Origin: Rhodeus uyekii
Lineage: Eukaryota; Chordata; Actinopteri; Cypriniformes; Acheilognathidae
Reading direction: 5' to 3'
Length of the DNA: 64,000 nucleotides
Assembly (NCBI GenBank): GCA_037043235.1
Contig: JAWRVZ010000616.1
Coordinates: forward strand, 1-64,000
A program made the position numbers and the translations under genes. Of the stretch, positions 12,277 through 22,699 are shown one piece after another. Position 1 is the first letter of the stretch. Each line of letters opens with the position of its first letter. The notes under the pieces were generated by a model that ran no database searches, was not told where the DNA came from, and was given only the letters and a program-made list of their open reading frames with translations.

Positions 12277-13102
12277 AAAAGTGTATACCAGAAGTTGGGT
12301 CTTTAAAGATAAACCCTTTTACTTGTGCTAACTCACCTTAATGATGGCGATATTCACCAGGAATAATGAATTGTGTCAACCAAAACGTAGCCTTAAAGGA
12401 TGAGCACTTAGTAGAACAGCATTTAATTCCAGAACACCATGATCCTTACCTACGGTCTCTACCTGAGTAGCAAGAGGCATACCCTGACTCCACATAGCCT
12501 ATCAAAGCCTAAACTTATGAGCACCTAATAAAAAAGCCTTCAATCCAGAACACCTTGATCCTTACCTACTGTCTCTACCTGAGTAGCAAGAGGCATACCC
12601 TGACTCCACATAGCCTATCAAAGCCTAAACTGATGAGCACCTAATAAAAAGCCTTTGAATTCAGAACACCATGATCCTGACCTACTGTCTCTACCTGAGT
12701 AGCAAGAGGCAAACCCTGACTCCACATAGCCTATCAAAGCCTAAACTGATGAGCACCTAATAAAAGAGCATTTCACTCCAGAACACCATGATCCTTACCT
12801 ACTGTCTCTACCTGAGTAGCAAGAGGCATACCCTGACTCCACATAGCCTATCAAAGCCTAAACTGATGAGCACCTAATAAAAAAGCCTTTCACTCCAGAA
12901 CACCATGATCCTTACCTACTGTCTCTACCTGAGTAGCAAGAGGCATACCCTGACTCCACATAGCCTATCAAAGCCTAAACTGAAGAGCACCTAGTAGAAG
13001 AACATTTAACTCCAGAACATCAAGATCCTTATCCTCTGTCTCTCACTAAGTAGCGAGAGGTATCCCCTGACTCCCTGTGGTCAAAGATTGAGGCCAAACT
13101 GA

Positions 13103-13173
13103 GCATTGGTGGTTCAATGGTAGAATTCTCGTTTGCCATGCGGGAGATCTGGGTCCGATTCCCGGCCAATGCA
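13103..13173 (+). tRNA. tRNA-Gly (GCC), C50T variant
   Basis: C50T only. Five monomers separate it from the pseudogene at 12,207. Confidence 0.85.
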
Positions 13174-13883
13174 AAAAGTGTATACCAGAAGTTGGGTCTT
13201 TAAAGATAAACCCTTTTACTTGTGCTAACTCACCTTAATGATGGCGATTTTCACCAGGAATAATGAATTGTGTCAACCAAAACGTAGCCTTAAAGGATGA
13301 GCACTTAGTAGAATAGCATTTAATTCCAGAACACCATTATCCTTACCTACTGTCTCTACCTGAGTAGCAAGAGGCATACCCTGACTCCACATAGCCTATC
13401 AAAGCCTAAACTTATGAGCACCTAATAAAAAAGCCTTCAATCCAGAACACCTTGATCCTTACCTACTGTCTCTACCTGAGTAGCAAGAGGCATACCTTGA
13501 CTCCACATAGCCTATCAAAGCCTAAACTGATGAGCACCTAATAAAAAAAGCCTTTCACTCCAGAACACCATGATCCTTACCTACTGTCTCTACCTGAGTA
13601 GCAAGAAGCATACCCTGACTCCACATAGCCTATCAAAGCCTAAACTTATGAGCACCTAATAAAAAAGCCCTCAATCCAGAACACCATGATCCTTACCTAC
13701 TGTCTCTACCTGAGTAGCAAGAGGCATACCCTGACTCCACATAGCCTATCAAAGCCTAAACTGATGAGCACCTAGTAGAAGAACATTTAACTCCAGAACA
13801 TCAAGATCCTTATCCTCTGTCTCTCACTAAGTAGCGAGAGGTATCCCCTGACTCCCTGTGGTCAAAGAGTGAGGCCAAACTGA

Positions 13884-13953
13884 GCATTGGTGGTTCAATG
13901 GTAGAATTCTCGTTTGCCAAGAGGGAGTTCCGGGTCGATTCCCGCCCAATGCA
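13884..13953 (+). pseudogene. tRNA-Gly (GCC) pseudogene, 70-nt form with T38A
   Basis: Same defects as 9553 plus T38A in the anticodon loop. First gene of the 1878-bp repeat. Confidence 0.8.
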
Positions 13954-14342
13954 AAAAGTGTATACCAGAAGTTGGGTCTTTAAAGATAAACCCTTTTACT
14001 TGTGCTAACTCACCTTAATGATGGCGATTTTCACCAGGAATAATGAATTGTGTCAACCAAAACGTAGCCTTAAAGGATGAGCACTTAGTAGAACAGCATT
14101 TAATTCCAGAACACCATGATCCTTACCTACGGTCTCTACCTGAGTAGCAAGAGGCATACCCTGACTCCACATAGCCTATCAAAGCCTAAACTGATGAGCA
14201 TCTACTAAAAAAGCCTTTGAAATCAGAACACCATGATCCTTACCTACTGTCTCTACCTGAGTAGCAAGAGGCAAACCCTGACTCCACATAGCCTATCAAA
14301 GCCTAAACTGATGAGCACCTACTAAAAAAGCCTTTGAAATCA

Positions 14343-14390
14343 GAACACCATGATCCTTACCTACTGTCTCTCACTAAGTAGCGAGAGGTA
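14343..14390 (+). repeat. Hybrid monomer switching into a tRNA unit
   Basis: Starts as a plain monomer (ACACCATGATCCTTACCTACTG) and changes at CTGTCTCT to the tRNA-unit form (CACTAAGTAGCGAGAGG). The same junction recurs 1878 bp later, at about 16,221-16,260. Confidence 0.75.
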
Positions 14391-14430
14391 TCCCCTGACT
14401 CCCTGTGGTCAAAGATTGAGGCCAAACTGA

Positions 14431-14501
14431 GCATTGGTGGTTCAATGGTAGAATTCTCATTTGCCACGCGGGAGATCTGGGTCCGATTCCCGGCCAATGC
14501 A
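14431..14501 (+). tRNA. tRNA-Gly (GCC), G30A/T38C/C50T
   Basis: G30A leaves an A-C mismatch in the anticodon stem. T38C restores the C38 of ordinary vertebrate tRNA-Gly(GCC). C50T is a wobble. The downstream flank reads AAAAACTGTATACC. Preceded by a hybrid monomer. Confidence 0.75.
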
Positions 14502-15095
14502 AAAACTGTATACCAGAAGTTGGGTCTTTAAAGATAAACCCTTTTACTTGTGCTAACTCACCTTAATGATGGCGATTTTCACCAGGAATAATGAATTGTG
14601 TTAACCAAAACCTAGCCTTAAAGGATGAGCACTTAGTAGAACAGCATTTAACTCCAGAACACCATGATCCTTACCTACTGTCTCTACCTGAGTAGCAAGA
14701 GGCAAACCCTGACTCCACATAGCCTATCAAAGCCTAAACTGATGAGCACCTACTAAAAAAGCCTTTCACTCCAGAACACCATGATCCTTACCTACTGTCT
14801 CTACCTGAGTAGCAAGAGGCAAACCCTGACTACACATAGCCTATCAAAGCCTAAACTGATGAGCACCTAATAAAAGAGCATTTCACTCCAGAACACCATG
14901 ATCCTTACCTACTGTCTCTACCTGAGTAGCAAGAGGCATACCCTGACTCCACATAGCCTATCAAAGCCTAAACTGATGAGCACCTAGTAGAAGGACATTT
15001 AACTCCAGAACATCAAGATCCTTATCCTCTGTCTCTCACTAAGTAGCGAGAGGTATCCCCTGACTCCCTGTGTTCAAAGATTGAGGCCAAACTGA

Positions 15096-15166
15096 GCATT
15101 GGTGGTTCAATGGTAGAATTCTCGTTTGCCATGCGGGAGATCCGGGTCCGATTCCCGGCCAATGCA
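15096..15166 (+). tRNA. tRNA-Gly (GCC), consensus
   Basis: Full match to the array consensus. The 5' flank carries CCTGTGTTC (GGTC to GTTC), a marker also seen before 16,974, 22,640 and 26,344. Confidence 0.88.
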
Positions 15167-15761
15167 AAAAGTGTATACCAGAAGTTGGGTCTTTAAAGAT
15201 AAACCCTTTTACTTGTGCTAACTCACCTTAATGATGGCAATTTTCACCAGGAATAATGAATTGTGTTAACCAAAACCTAGCCTTAAAGGATGAGCACTTA
15301 GTAGAACAGCATTTAACTCCAGAACACCATGATCCTTACCTACTGTCTCTACCTGAGTAGCAAGAGGCAAACCCTGACTCCACATAGCCTATCAAAGCCT
15401 AAACTGATGAGCACCTACTAAAAAAGCCTTTGAAATCAGAACACCATGATCCTTACCTACTGTCTCTACCTGAGTAGCAAGAGGCATACCCTGACTCCAC
15501 ATAGCCTATCAAAGCCTAAACTTATGAGCACCTAATAAAAAAGCCTTTCACTCCAGAACACCATGATCCTTACCTACTGTCTCTACCTGAGTAGCAAGAG
15601 GCAAACCCTGACTCCACATAGCCTATCAAAGCCTAAACTGATGAGCACCTAGTAGAAGAACATTTAACTCCAGAACATGAAAGATCCTTATCCTCTGTCT
15701 CTCACTAAGTAGCGAGAGGTATCCCCTGACTCCCTGTGGTCAAAGATTGAGGCCAAACTGA

Positions 15762-15831
15762 GCATTGGTGGTTCAATGGTAGAATTCTCGTTTGCCATGA
15801 GGGAGTTCCGGGTCCATTCCCGCCCAATGCA
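15762..15831 (+). pseudogene. tRNA-Gly (GCC) pseudogene, 70-nt form with altered T loop
   Basis: Same defects as 9553, and the T loop reads TCCATT. The 5' flank has one inserted base (ACATGAAAGATCC). It lies 1878 bp after 13,884. Confidence 0.8.
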
Positions 15832-16308
15832 AAAAGTGTGTACCAGAAGTTGGGTCTTTAAAGAAAAACCCTTTTACTTGTGCTAACTCACCTTAATGAT
15901 GGCGATTTTCACCAGGAATAATGAATTTTGTCAACCAAAACGTAGCCTTAAAGGATGAGCACTTAGTAGAACAGCATTTAATTCCAGAACACCATGATCC
16001 TTACCTACGGTCTCTACCTGAGTAGCAAGAGGCATACCCTGACTCCACATAGCCTATCAAAGCCTAAACTGATGAGCATCTACTAAAAAAGCCTTTGAAA
16101 TCAGAACACCATGATCCTTACCTACTGTCTCTACCTGAGTAGCAAGAGGCAAACCCTGACTCCACATAGCCTATCAAAGCCTAAACTGATGAGCACCTAC
16201 TAAAAAAGCCTTTGAAATCAGAACACCATGATCCTTACCTACTGTCTCTCACTAAGTAGCGAGAGGTATCCCCTGACTCCCTGTGGTCAAAGATTGAGGC
16301 CAAACTGA

Positions 16309-16379
16309 GCATTGGTGGTTCAATGGTAGAATTCTCATTTGCCACGCGGGAGATCTGGGTCCGATTCCCGGCCAATGCA
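16309..16379 (+). tRNA. tRNA-Gly (GCC), G30A/T38C/C50T
   Basis: Same variant set as 14,431. The trailer reads AAACCATTTTAC, keeping the T4. Confidence 0.75.
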
Positions 16380-16973
16380 AAAACTGTATACCAGAAGTTG
16401 GGTCTTTAAAGATAAACCATTTTACTTGTGCTAACTCACCTTAATGATGGCGATTTTCACCAGGAATAATGAATTGTGTTAACCAAAACCTAGCCTTAAA
16501 GGATGAGCACTTAGTAGAACAGCATTTAACTCCAGAACACCATGATCCTTACCTACTGTCTCTACCTGAGTAGCAAGAGGCAAACCCTGACTCCACATAG
16601 CCTATCAAAGCCTAAACTGATGAGCACCTACTAAAAAAGCCTTTCACTCCAGAACACCATGATCCTTACCTACTGTCTCTACCTGAGTAGCAAGAGGCAA
16701 ACCCTGACTCCAAATAGCCTATCAAAGCCTAAACTGATGAGCACCTAATAAAAGAGCATTTCACTCCAGAACACCATGATCCTTACCTACTGTCTCTACC
16801 TGAGTAGCAAGAGGCATACCCTGACTCCACATAGCCTATCAAAGCCTAAACTGATGAGCACCTAGTAGAAGGACATTTAACTCCAGAACATCAAGATCCT
16901 TATCCTCTGTCTCTCACTAAGTAGCGAGAGGTATCCCCTGACTCCCTGTGTTCAAAGATTGAGGCCAAACTGA

Positions 16974-17044
16974 GCATTGGTGGTTCAATGGTAGAATTCT
17001 CGTTTGCCATGCGGGAGATCCGGGTCCGATTCCCGGCCAATGCA
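16974..17044 (+). tRNA. tRNA-Gly (GCC), consensus
   Basis: Full match to consensus. The 1878-bp similarity fades shortly after its trailer. Confidence 0.88.
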
Positions 17045-17637
17045 AAAAGTGTATACCAGAAGTTGGGTCTTTAAAGATAAACCCTTTTACTTGTGCTAAC
17101 TCACCTTAATGATGGCAATTTTCACCAGGAATAATGAATTGTGTCAACCAAAACGTAGCCTTAAAGGATGAGCACTTGGTAGAACAGCATTTGATTCCAG
17201 AACACCATGATCCTTACCTACTGTCTCTACCTGAGTAGCAAGAGGCAAACCCTGACTCCACATAGCCTTTCAAAGCCTAAACTGATGAGCACCTAATAAA
17301 AGAGCATTTGAATTCAGAACACCATGATCCTTACCTACTGTCTCTACCTGAGTAGCAAGAAGCATACCATGACTCCACATAGCCTATCAAAGCCTAAACT
17401 TATGACCACCTAATAAAAAAGCCCTCAATCCAGAACACCATGATCCTTACCTACTGTCTCTACCTGAGTAGCAAGAGGCATACCCTAACTCCACATAGCC
17501 TATCAAAGCCTAAACTGATGAGCACCTAGTAGAAGAACATTTAACTCCAGAACATCAAGATCCTTATCCTCTGTCTCTCACTAAGTAGCGAGAGGTATCC
17601 CCTGACTCCCTGTGGTCAAAGATTGAGGCCAAACTGA

Positions 17638-17708
17638 GCATTGGTGGTTCAATGGTAGAATTCTCGTTTGCCATGCGGGAGATCCGGGTCCGATTTCCGG
17701 CCAATACA
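17638..17708 (+). tRNA. tRNA-Gly (GCC), C61T and G71A
   Basis: C61T gives a G53-T61 wobble and alters the B-box edge. G71A opens the acceptor pair with C2. Probably weakened. Confidence 0.72.
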
Positions 17709-18650
17709 AAAAGTGTATACCAGAAGTTGGGTCTTTAAAGATAAACCCTTTTACTTGTGCTAACTCACCTTAATGATGGCGATTTTCACCAGGAATAATG
17801 AATTGTGTCAACCAAAACGTAGCCTTAAAGGATGAGCACTTAGTAGAACAGCATTTAACTCCAGAACACCATGATCCTTACCTACTGTCTCTACCTGAGT
17901 AGCAAGAGGCATACCCTGACTCCACATAGCCTATCAAAGCCTAAACTGATGAGCACCTAATAAAAAGCCTTTGAATTCAGAACACCATGATCCTTACCTA
18001 CTGTCTCTACCTGAGTAGCAAGAAGCATACCCTGACTCCACATAGCCTATCAAAGCCTAAACTTATGAGCACCTAATAAAAAAGCCTTCAATCCAGAACA
18101 CCTTGATCCTTACCTACTGTCTCTACCTGAGTAGCAAGAGGCATACCCTGACTCCACATAGCCTATCAAAGCCTAAACTGATGAGCACCTAATAAAAAAG
18201 CCTTTCACTCCAGAACACCATGATCCTTACATACTGTCTCTACCTGAGTAGCAAGAGGCAAACCCTGACTCCACATAGCCTTTCAAAGCCTAAACTGATG
18301 AGCACCTAATAAAAGAGCATTTGAATTCAGAACACCATGATCCTTACCTACTGTCTCTACCTGAGTAGCAAGAAGCATACCCTGACTCCACATAGCCTAT
18401 CAAAGCCTAAACTTATGAGCACCTAATAAAAAAGCCCTCAATCCAGAACACCATGATCCTTACCTACTGTCTCTACCTGAGTAGCAAGAGGCATACCCTG
18501 ACTCCACATAGCCTATCAAAGCCTAAACTGATGAGCACCTAGTAGAAGAACATTTAACTCCAGAACATCAAGATCCTTATCCTCTGTCTCTCACTAAGTA
18601 GCGAGAGGTATCCCCTGACACCCTGTGGTCAAAGATTGAGGCCAAACTGA

Positions 18651-18721
18651 GCATTGGTGGTTCAATGGTAGAATTCTCGTTTGCCATGCGGGAGATCCGG
18701 GTCCGATTCCCGGCCAATGCA
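18651..18721 (+). tRNA. tRNA-Gly (GCC), consensus
   Basis: Full match. The trailer has the GTTGGATC form, which loses one G-C pair of the hairpin before TTTT. Confidence 0.88.
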
Positions 18722-19780
18722 AAAAGTGTATACCAGAAGTTGGATCTTTAAAGATAAACCCTTTTACTTGTGCTAACTCACCTTAATGATGGCAATTTTC
18801 ACCAGGAATAATGAATTGTGTCAACCAAAACGTAGCCTTAAAGGATGAGCACTTGGTAGAACAGCATTTAATTCCAGAACACCATGATCCTTACCTACTG
18901 TCTCTACCTGAGTAGCAAGAGGCATACCCTGACTCCACATAGCCTATCAAAGCCTAAACTTATGAGCACCTAATAAAAAAGCCTTCAATCCAGAACACCT
19001 TGATCCTTACCTACTGTCTCTACCTGAGTAGCAAGAGGCATACCCTGACTCCACATAGCCTTTCAAAGCCTAAACTGATGAGCACCTAATAAAAGAGCAT
19101 TTGAATTCAGAACACCATGATCCTTACCTACTGTCTCTACCTGAGTAGCAAGAAGCATACCCTGACTCCACATAGCCTATCAAAGCCTAAACTTATGAGC
19201 ACCTAATAAAAAAGCCTTCAATCCAGAACACCTTGATCCTTACCTACTGTCTCTACCTGAGTAGCAAGAGGCATACCCTGACTCCACATAGCCTATCAAA
19301 GCCTAAACTGATGAGCACCTAATAAAAAAGCCTTTCACTCCAGAACACCATGATCCTTACCTACTGTCTCTACCTGAGTAGCAAGAGGCAAACCCTGACT
19401 CCACATAGCCTTTCAAAGCCTAAACTGATGAGCACCTAATAAAAGAGCATTTGAATTCAGAACACCATGATCTTTACCTACTGTCTCTACCTGAGTAGCA
19501 AGAAGCATACCCTGACTCCACATAGCCTATCAAAGCCTAAACTGATGAGCACCTAATAAAAAAGCCCTCAATCCAGAACACCATGATCCTTACCTACTGT
19601 CTCTACCTGAGTAGCAAGAGGCATACCCTGACTCCACATAGCCTATCAAAGCCTAAACTGATGAGCACCTAGTAGAAGAACATTTAACTCCAGAACATCA
19701 AGATCCTTATCCTCTGTCTCTCACTAAGTAGCGAGAGGTATCCCCTGACTCCCTGTGGTCAAAGATTGAGGCCAAACTGA

Positions 19781-19851
19781 GCATTGGTGGTTCAATGGTA
19801 GAATTCTCGTTTGCCATGCGGGAGATCTGGGTCCGATTCCCGGCCAATGCA
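19781..19851 (+). tRNA. tRNA-Gly (GCC), C50T variant
   Basis: C50T only. Seven monomers separate it from the previous tRNA. Confidence 0.85.
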
Positions 19852-20327
19852 AAAAGTGTATACCAAAAGTTGGGTCTTTAAAGATAAGCCCTTTTACTTG
19901 TGCTAACTCACCTTAATGATGGCGATTTTCACCAGGAATAATGAATTGTGTCAACCAAAACGTAGCCTTAAAGGATGAGCACTTGGTAGAACAGCATTTG
20001 ATTCCAGAACACCATGATCCTTACCTACTGTCTCTACCTGAGTAGCAAGAGGCATACCCTGACTCCACATAGCCTATCAAAGCCTAAACTTATGAGCACC
20101 TAATAAAAAAGCCTTCAATCCAGAACACCTTGATCCTTACCTACTGTCTCTACCTGAGTAGCAAGAGGCATACCCTGACTCCACATAGCCTATCAAAGCC
20201 TAAACTGATGAGCACCTAGTAGAAGAACATTTAACTCCAGAACATCAAGATCCTTATCCTCTGTCTCTCACTAAGTAGCGAGAGGTATCCCCTGACTCCC
20301 TGTGGTCAAAGATTGAGGCCAAACTGA

Positions 20328-20374
20328 GCATTGGTGGTTCAATGGTAGAATTCTCATTTGCCACGCGGGAGATC
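20328..20374 (+). pseudogene. Truncated tRNA-Gly (GCC) pseudogene
   Basis: Keeps the first 47 bases through the anticodon stem and part of the variable loop (GATC), then jumps to AGGAATAATG of the 3' flank. Comparison with 14,431 gives a deletion of 106 bp that removes the T arm, 3' acceptor strand and terminator. G30A and T38C tie it to the 14,431/16,309 lineage. Confidence 0.9.
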
Positions 20375-20726
20375 AGGAATAATGAATTGTGTTAACCAAA
20401 ACCTAGCCTTAAAGGATGAGCACTTAGTAGAACAGCATTTAACTCCAGAACACCATGATCCTTACCTACTGTCTCTACCTGAGTAGCAAGAGGCAAACCC
20501 TGACTCCACATAGCCTATCAAAGCCTAAACTGATGAGCACCTACTAAAAAAGCCTTTCACTCCAGAACACCATGATCCTTACCTACTGTCTCTACCTGAG
20601 TAGCAAGAGGCAAACCCTGACTCCACATAGCCTATCAAAGCCTAAACTGATGAGCACCTAATAAAAGAGCATTTCACTCCAGAACACCATGATCCTTACC
20701 TACTGTCTCTACCTGAGTAGCAAGAG

Positions 20727-20730
20727 GCAT
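20727..20730. repeat. Target site duplication GCAT, left copy
   Basis: The satellite motif AAGAGGCATACCCTG is split by the LINE. GCAT remains on both sides, and removing the LINE with one GCAT restores the monomer exactly. At 4 bp the duplication is short, so chance microhomology cannot be excluded. Confidence 0.7.
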
Positions 20731-21108
20731 AGTCAGTCAAGTCAAAGTCAAAGTCAGCTTTATTGTCAATTCTGCAATATATACAGTGCATACATATAGA
20801 GAATTGAAATTCCGTTACTCTCAGACCCAAGGCGAATACAGTTAACAACAACAATAATTTAACAGTAACAGTAACAACAACAACAACAACAGAAGATGAA
20901 GATAAAATACAATAAAATTAAACTAGATGGATAAAGTGAGTTATGGAGGTAAAGTGGCGATGGCAAATAGTGCAAACAATAGTAAATAGTAATAGTGCAA
21001 ATTACAAATTAAGGCAGTGCAAATGTAATAGGAGAGAAATGCAAGGACAACATAATGAGGTGGATGAATAAGAGAATAACTGATGGTGGGTAGGGGGTGA
21101 TTCAGAGA
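20731..21108 (-). other. LINE 3' UTR and repeat tail
   Basis: Non-coding end of the element. On the + strand it reads as degenerate GTCAAA repeats (20,731-20,756), the complement of AATAAA (20,759-20,764), and an A-rich region with CAA/AACAGT microsatellite-like sequence at about 20,843-20,892. This 3' part would be recognised by the element's own reverse transcriptase. Confidence 0.75.
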
Positions 21109-22479
21109 TCAGGTCCTTGGTGCAGAAGACGGGAGAGGTGGCAGAGTCGGGAGAGAGTTCAATGCCCTGACAGCTTGGGGTATGAAGCTGTCCTTCAGTC
21201 TGTTGGTCCGTGCCTGGAGACTGCGTAGTCTCCTCCCTGATGGCAGCAGACTGAAGAGGCTGTGGGATGGGTGGGTGGGGTCCCTAGCAATAGCAAGGGC
21301 TTTTCGGGAGAGGCGGGTGTTATAGATGTCCCGGAGGGGTGGGAGAGAGACACCAACGATCTTCTCAGCTGCTCTCACGATGCGCTGCAGTGCCTTGCGG
21401 CAGGATGCGTTGCAGGCGCCGTACCACACAGTGATGCAGCTGGTCAGAATGCTCTCAATGGTGCCTCTGTAGAAGGTGTGCATGATGGGGGCTGAGGCTC
21501 CGGCTCTTCTCAGCTTACGGAGGAAGTATAGTCGCTGCTGCGATTTCTTAATCAGTGCTGTGGTGTTGGTGGTCCAGGAGAGGTCTTCCGTGATATGAAC
21601 ACCCAGAAATTTGGTACTCCTCACCCTTTCCACGGTCGCACCGTTGATAGTCAGAGGAGCATGCTGGGTGTCCCTTCTTCTGAAGTCAACAACAATCTCC
21701 TTCGTCTTCTTCACGTTCAGAGAGAGATTGTTGTCGCCGCACCACCTGGCCAGGCGGCTCACCTCACTCCTGAAGTTAGTCTCATCGCCGTTGCTAATGA
21801 GACCAACTACAGTCGTGTCGTCCGCAAATTTGATTATTAAATTGCTGTTGTGTGTGGGTGTGCAGTCGTGTGTAAGCAGAGTGAAGAGGAGTGGGCTCAA
21901 CACACAACCCTGAGGGGTTCCAGTGTTCATGATGATGGTGCTGGAAGTGTTGCTGCCGACCCGTACTGCCTGAGGTCTTCCTGTCAGGAAGTCCAGCAAC
22001 CAGTTGCACAGCGAAGTGCTGAGTCCCAGCTGAGACAGTTTGTGAGTGAGCTGTTGGGGGATGATTGTATTGAATGCTGAACTAAAGTCTATGAACAGCA
22101 TTCTGACATAAGTGTCTTTATTGTCCAGGTGCGTGAGTGCTGAGTGGATGGCAGTGGTGATGGCATCATCGGTCGAGCGTTTTGACCGGTATGCAAATTG
22201 GTAGGGGTCCAGGGAGGGGGGGAGGACAGATTTAATGTGGTGCATGACTAGCCGCTCAAAGCACTTCATAAGGATGGGGGTAAGTGCGACTGGGCGGTAG
22301 TCATTGAAGCCGGATGGAGATGAATTCTTTGGGACTGGAATGATGGTGGTCGCTTTGAAGCAGGTGGGGACAACAGCTTGACTCAGTGAGATGTTGAAGA
22401 TGTCTGTGAAGACATCGGTGAGTTCCTCTGCACAGTCCCTCAATACACGTCCAGGAATGTTGTCAGGACCTGGAGCTTT
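21109..22479 (-). CDS. Partial LINE ORF2: reverse transcriptase and C-terminal region
   Basis: Copies LINE RNA into DNA at a nicked chromosomal target. The frame is open for about 456 codons from the truncation point to a TGA at 21,109-21,111. Counting from the in-frame ATG at 22,527, the first 16 residues come from antisense satellite and LINE sequence starts at residue 17 with KAPGPDNIPG. Further RT motifs are NDYRPVALTP (75-84), FIDFSSAFN (145-153, catalytic Asp147), GTPQGCVLSPLL (203-214), KFADDTTVVG (233-242, catalytic Asp236/Asp237) and STKFLGVHI (304-312). The C-terminal part, rich in Arg and Leu with SLLPSGRRLRSL, is typical of CR1/L2-like ORF2 proteins. The N-terminal endonuclease is absent. 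No internal stop or frameshift is seen, so the insertion is fairly young. It probably makes no functional protein. Confidence 0.88.
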   Translation of the reverse strand, partial: KAPGPDNIPGRVLRDCAEELTDVFTDIFNISLSQAVVPTCFKATTIIPVPKNSSPSGFNDYRPVALTPILMKCFERLVMHHIKSVLPPSLDPYQFAYRSKRSTDDAITTAIHSALTHLDNKDTYVRMLFIDFSSAFNTIIPQQLTHKLSQLGLSTSLCNWLLDFLTGRPQAVRVGSNTSSTIIMNTGTPQGCVLSPLLFTLLTHDCTPTHNSNLIIKFADDTTVVGLISNGDETNFRSEVSRLARWCGDNNLSLNVKKTKEIVVDFRRRDTQHAPLTINGATVERVRSTKFLGVHITEDLSWTTNTTALIKKSQQRLYFLRKLRRAGASAPIMHTFYRGTIESILTSCITVWYGACNASCRKALQRIVRAAEKIVGVSLPPLRDIYNTRLSRKALAIARDPTHPSHSLFSLLPSGRRLRSLQARTNRLKDSFIPQAVRALNSLPTLPPLPSSAPRT

Positions 22480-22483
22480 GCAT
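22480..22483. repeat. Target site duplication GCAT, right copy
   Basis: Pairs with the GCAT at 20,727-20,730 and continues into ACCCTGACTCCACATAGCC of the interrupted monomer. Confidence 0.7.
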
Positions 22484-22646
22484 ACCCTGACTCCACATAG
22501 CCTATCAAAGCCTAAACTGATGAGCACCTAGTAGAAGGACATTTAACTCCAGAACATCAAGATCCTTATCCTCTGTCTCTCACTAAGTAGCGAGAGGTAT
22601 CCCCTGACTCCCTGTGTTCAAAGATTGAGGTCAAACTGAGCATTGG

Positions 22647-22657
22647 TGGTTCAATGG
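22647..22657 (+). promoter_or_regulatory. Representative internal A box (RNA polymerase III)
   Basis: TGGTTCAATGG in the D-arm fits the TRGYNNANNNGG A-box pattern recognised by TFIIIC. The same sequence sits 7 bases into almost every copy. It is altered at 1069 (G10C), 10,215 and 11,542 (G10A) and 47,882 (T8A, G9T). Confidence 0.7.
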
Positions 22658-22688
22658 TAGAATTCTCGTTTGCCATGCGGGAGATCCG

Positions 22689-22699
22689 GGTCCGATTCC
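22689..22699 (+). promoter_or_regulatory. Representative internal B box with a T-to-C change
   Basis: GGTCCGATTCC in the T-arm matches the GGTTCGANTCC B box except for the fourth base, C in place of T (position 55). The change is present in every full 71-nt copy. In the five 70-nt copies a base of this box is deleted. Reduced TFIIIC binding is an inference, not shown. Confidence 0.7.

Larger units (their letters stand above)
13884..17639 (+). repeat. Higher-order repeat, two copies of 1878 bp
   Basis: Each copy carries a 70-nt pseudogene, a G30A/T38C tRNA and a consensus tRNA. The uncommon motif GAGCATCTACTAAAA at about 14,197 recurs 1878 bp later. Similarity ends near 17.13 kb. A third, partial copy begins around 20.3 kb: its truncated tRNA carries the same G30A/T38C changes and its spacing fits once the LINE and a 106-bp deletion are accounted for. 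Confidence 0.8.
1..20730 (+). repeat. Left arm of the tRNA-Gly/117-bp satellite array
   Basis: Continuous head-to-tail array of ~117-bp monomers interrupted at quantised intervals by tRNA-bearing units. Every monomer shows the same landmarks: GAACACCATGATCC, CTACCTGAGTAGCAAGAGG, CCTGACTCCACATAGCC, CTAATAAAA. Variation among monomers is limited to a few recurrent positions, such as the segment after CTAATAAAA (CCTTTCACTCC, CATTTGAATTC, CCCTCAATCC, CCTTCAATCC). Approximate numbers of monomers between successive tRNAs from 1069 to 20,328 are 14, 8, 1, 8, 8, 7, 8, 3, 3, 3, 3, 5, 4, 2, 3, 3, 2, 3, 3, 6, 7, 2. Nothing besides satellite, tRNA units and their junctions is present. Most stretches over 300 bp without a gene here are pure satellite. 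Confidence 0.95.
20731..22479 (-). mobile_element. 5'-truncated CR1/L2-like non-LTR retrotransposon
   Basis: A 1749-bp insertion in the minus orientation within a satellite monomer, flanked by GCAT. Read on the minus strand it begins abruptly inside the reverse-transcriptase region and runs through the end of ORF2, a short 3' UTR with AATAAA (20,759-20,764), and a tail of degenerate GACTTT repeats (20,731-20,758). A short repeat tail in place of poly(A) and the RT motifs point to the CR1/L2 group of the Jockey superfamily, common in fish; the exact family is uncertain. The endonuclease domain and everything 5' of it are missing, as expected from abortive target-primed reverse transcription. 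It is dead for autonomous movement. It appears only once although its surroundings are repeated, so it is younger than the amplification around it. Confidence 0.92.

Noticed and set aside
21262..22080. Several + strand open frames of 71-100 codons in the LINE
   Set aside because: They lie antisense to, or in shifted frames over, the reverse-transcriptase gene and match no protein family I recognise.
20731..22479. Complete, active LINE
   Set aside because: The endonuclease and N-terminal parts are missing and the element starts inside the RT domain.
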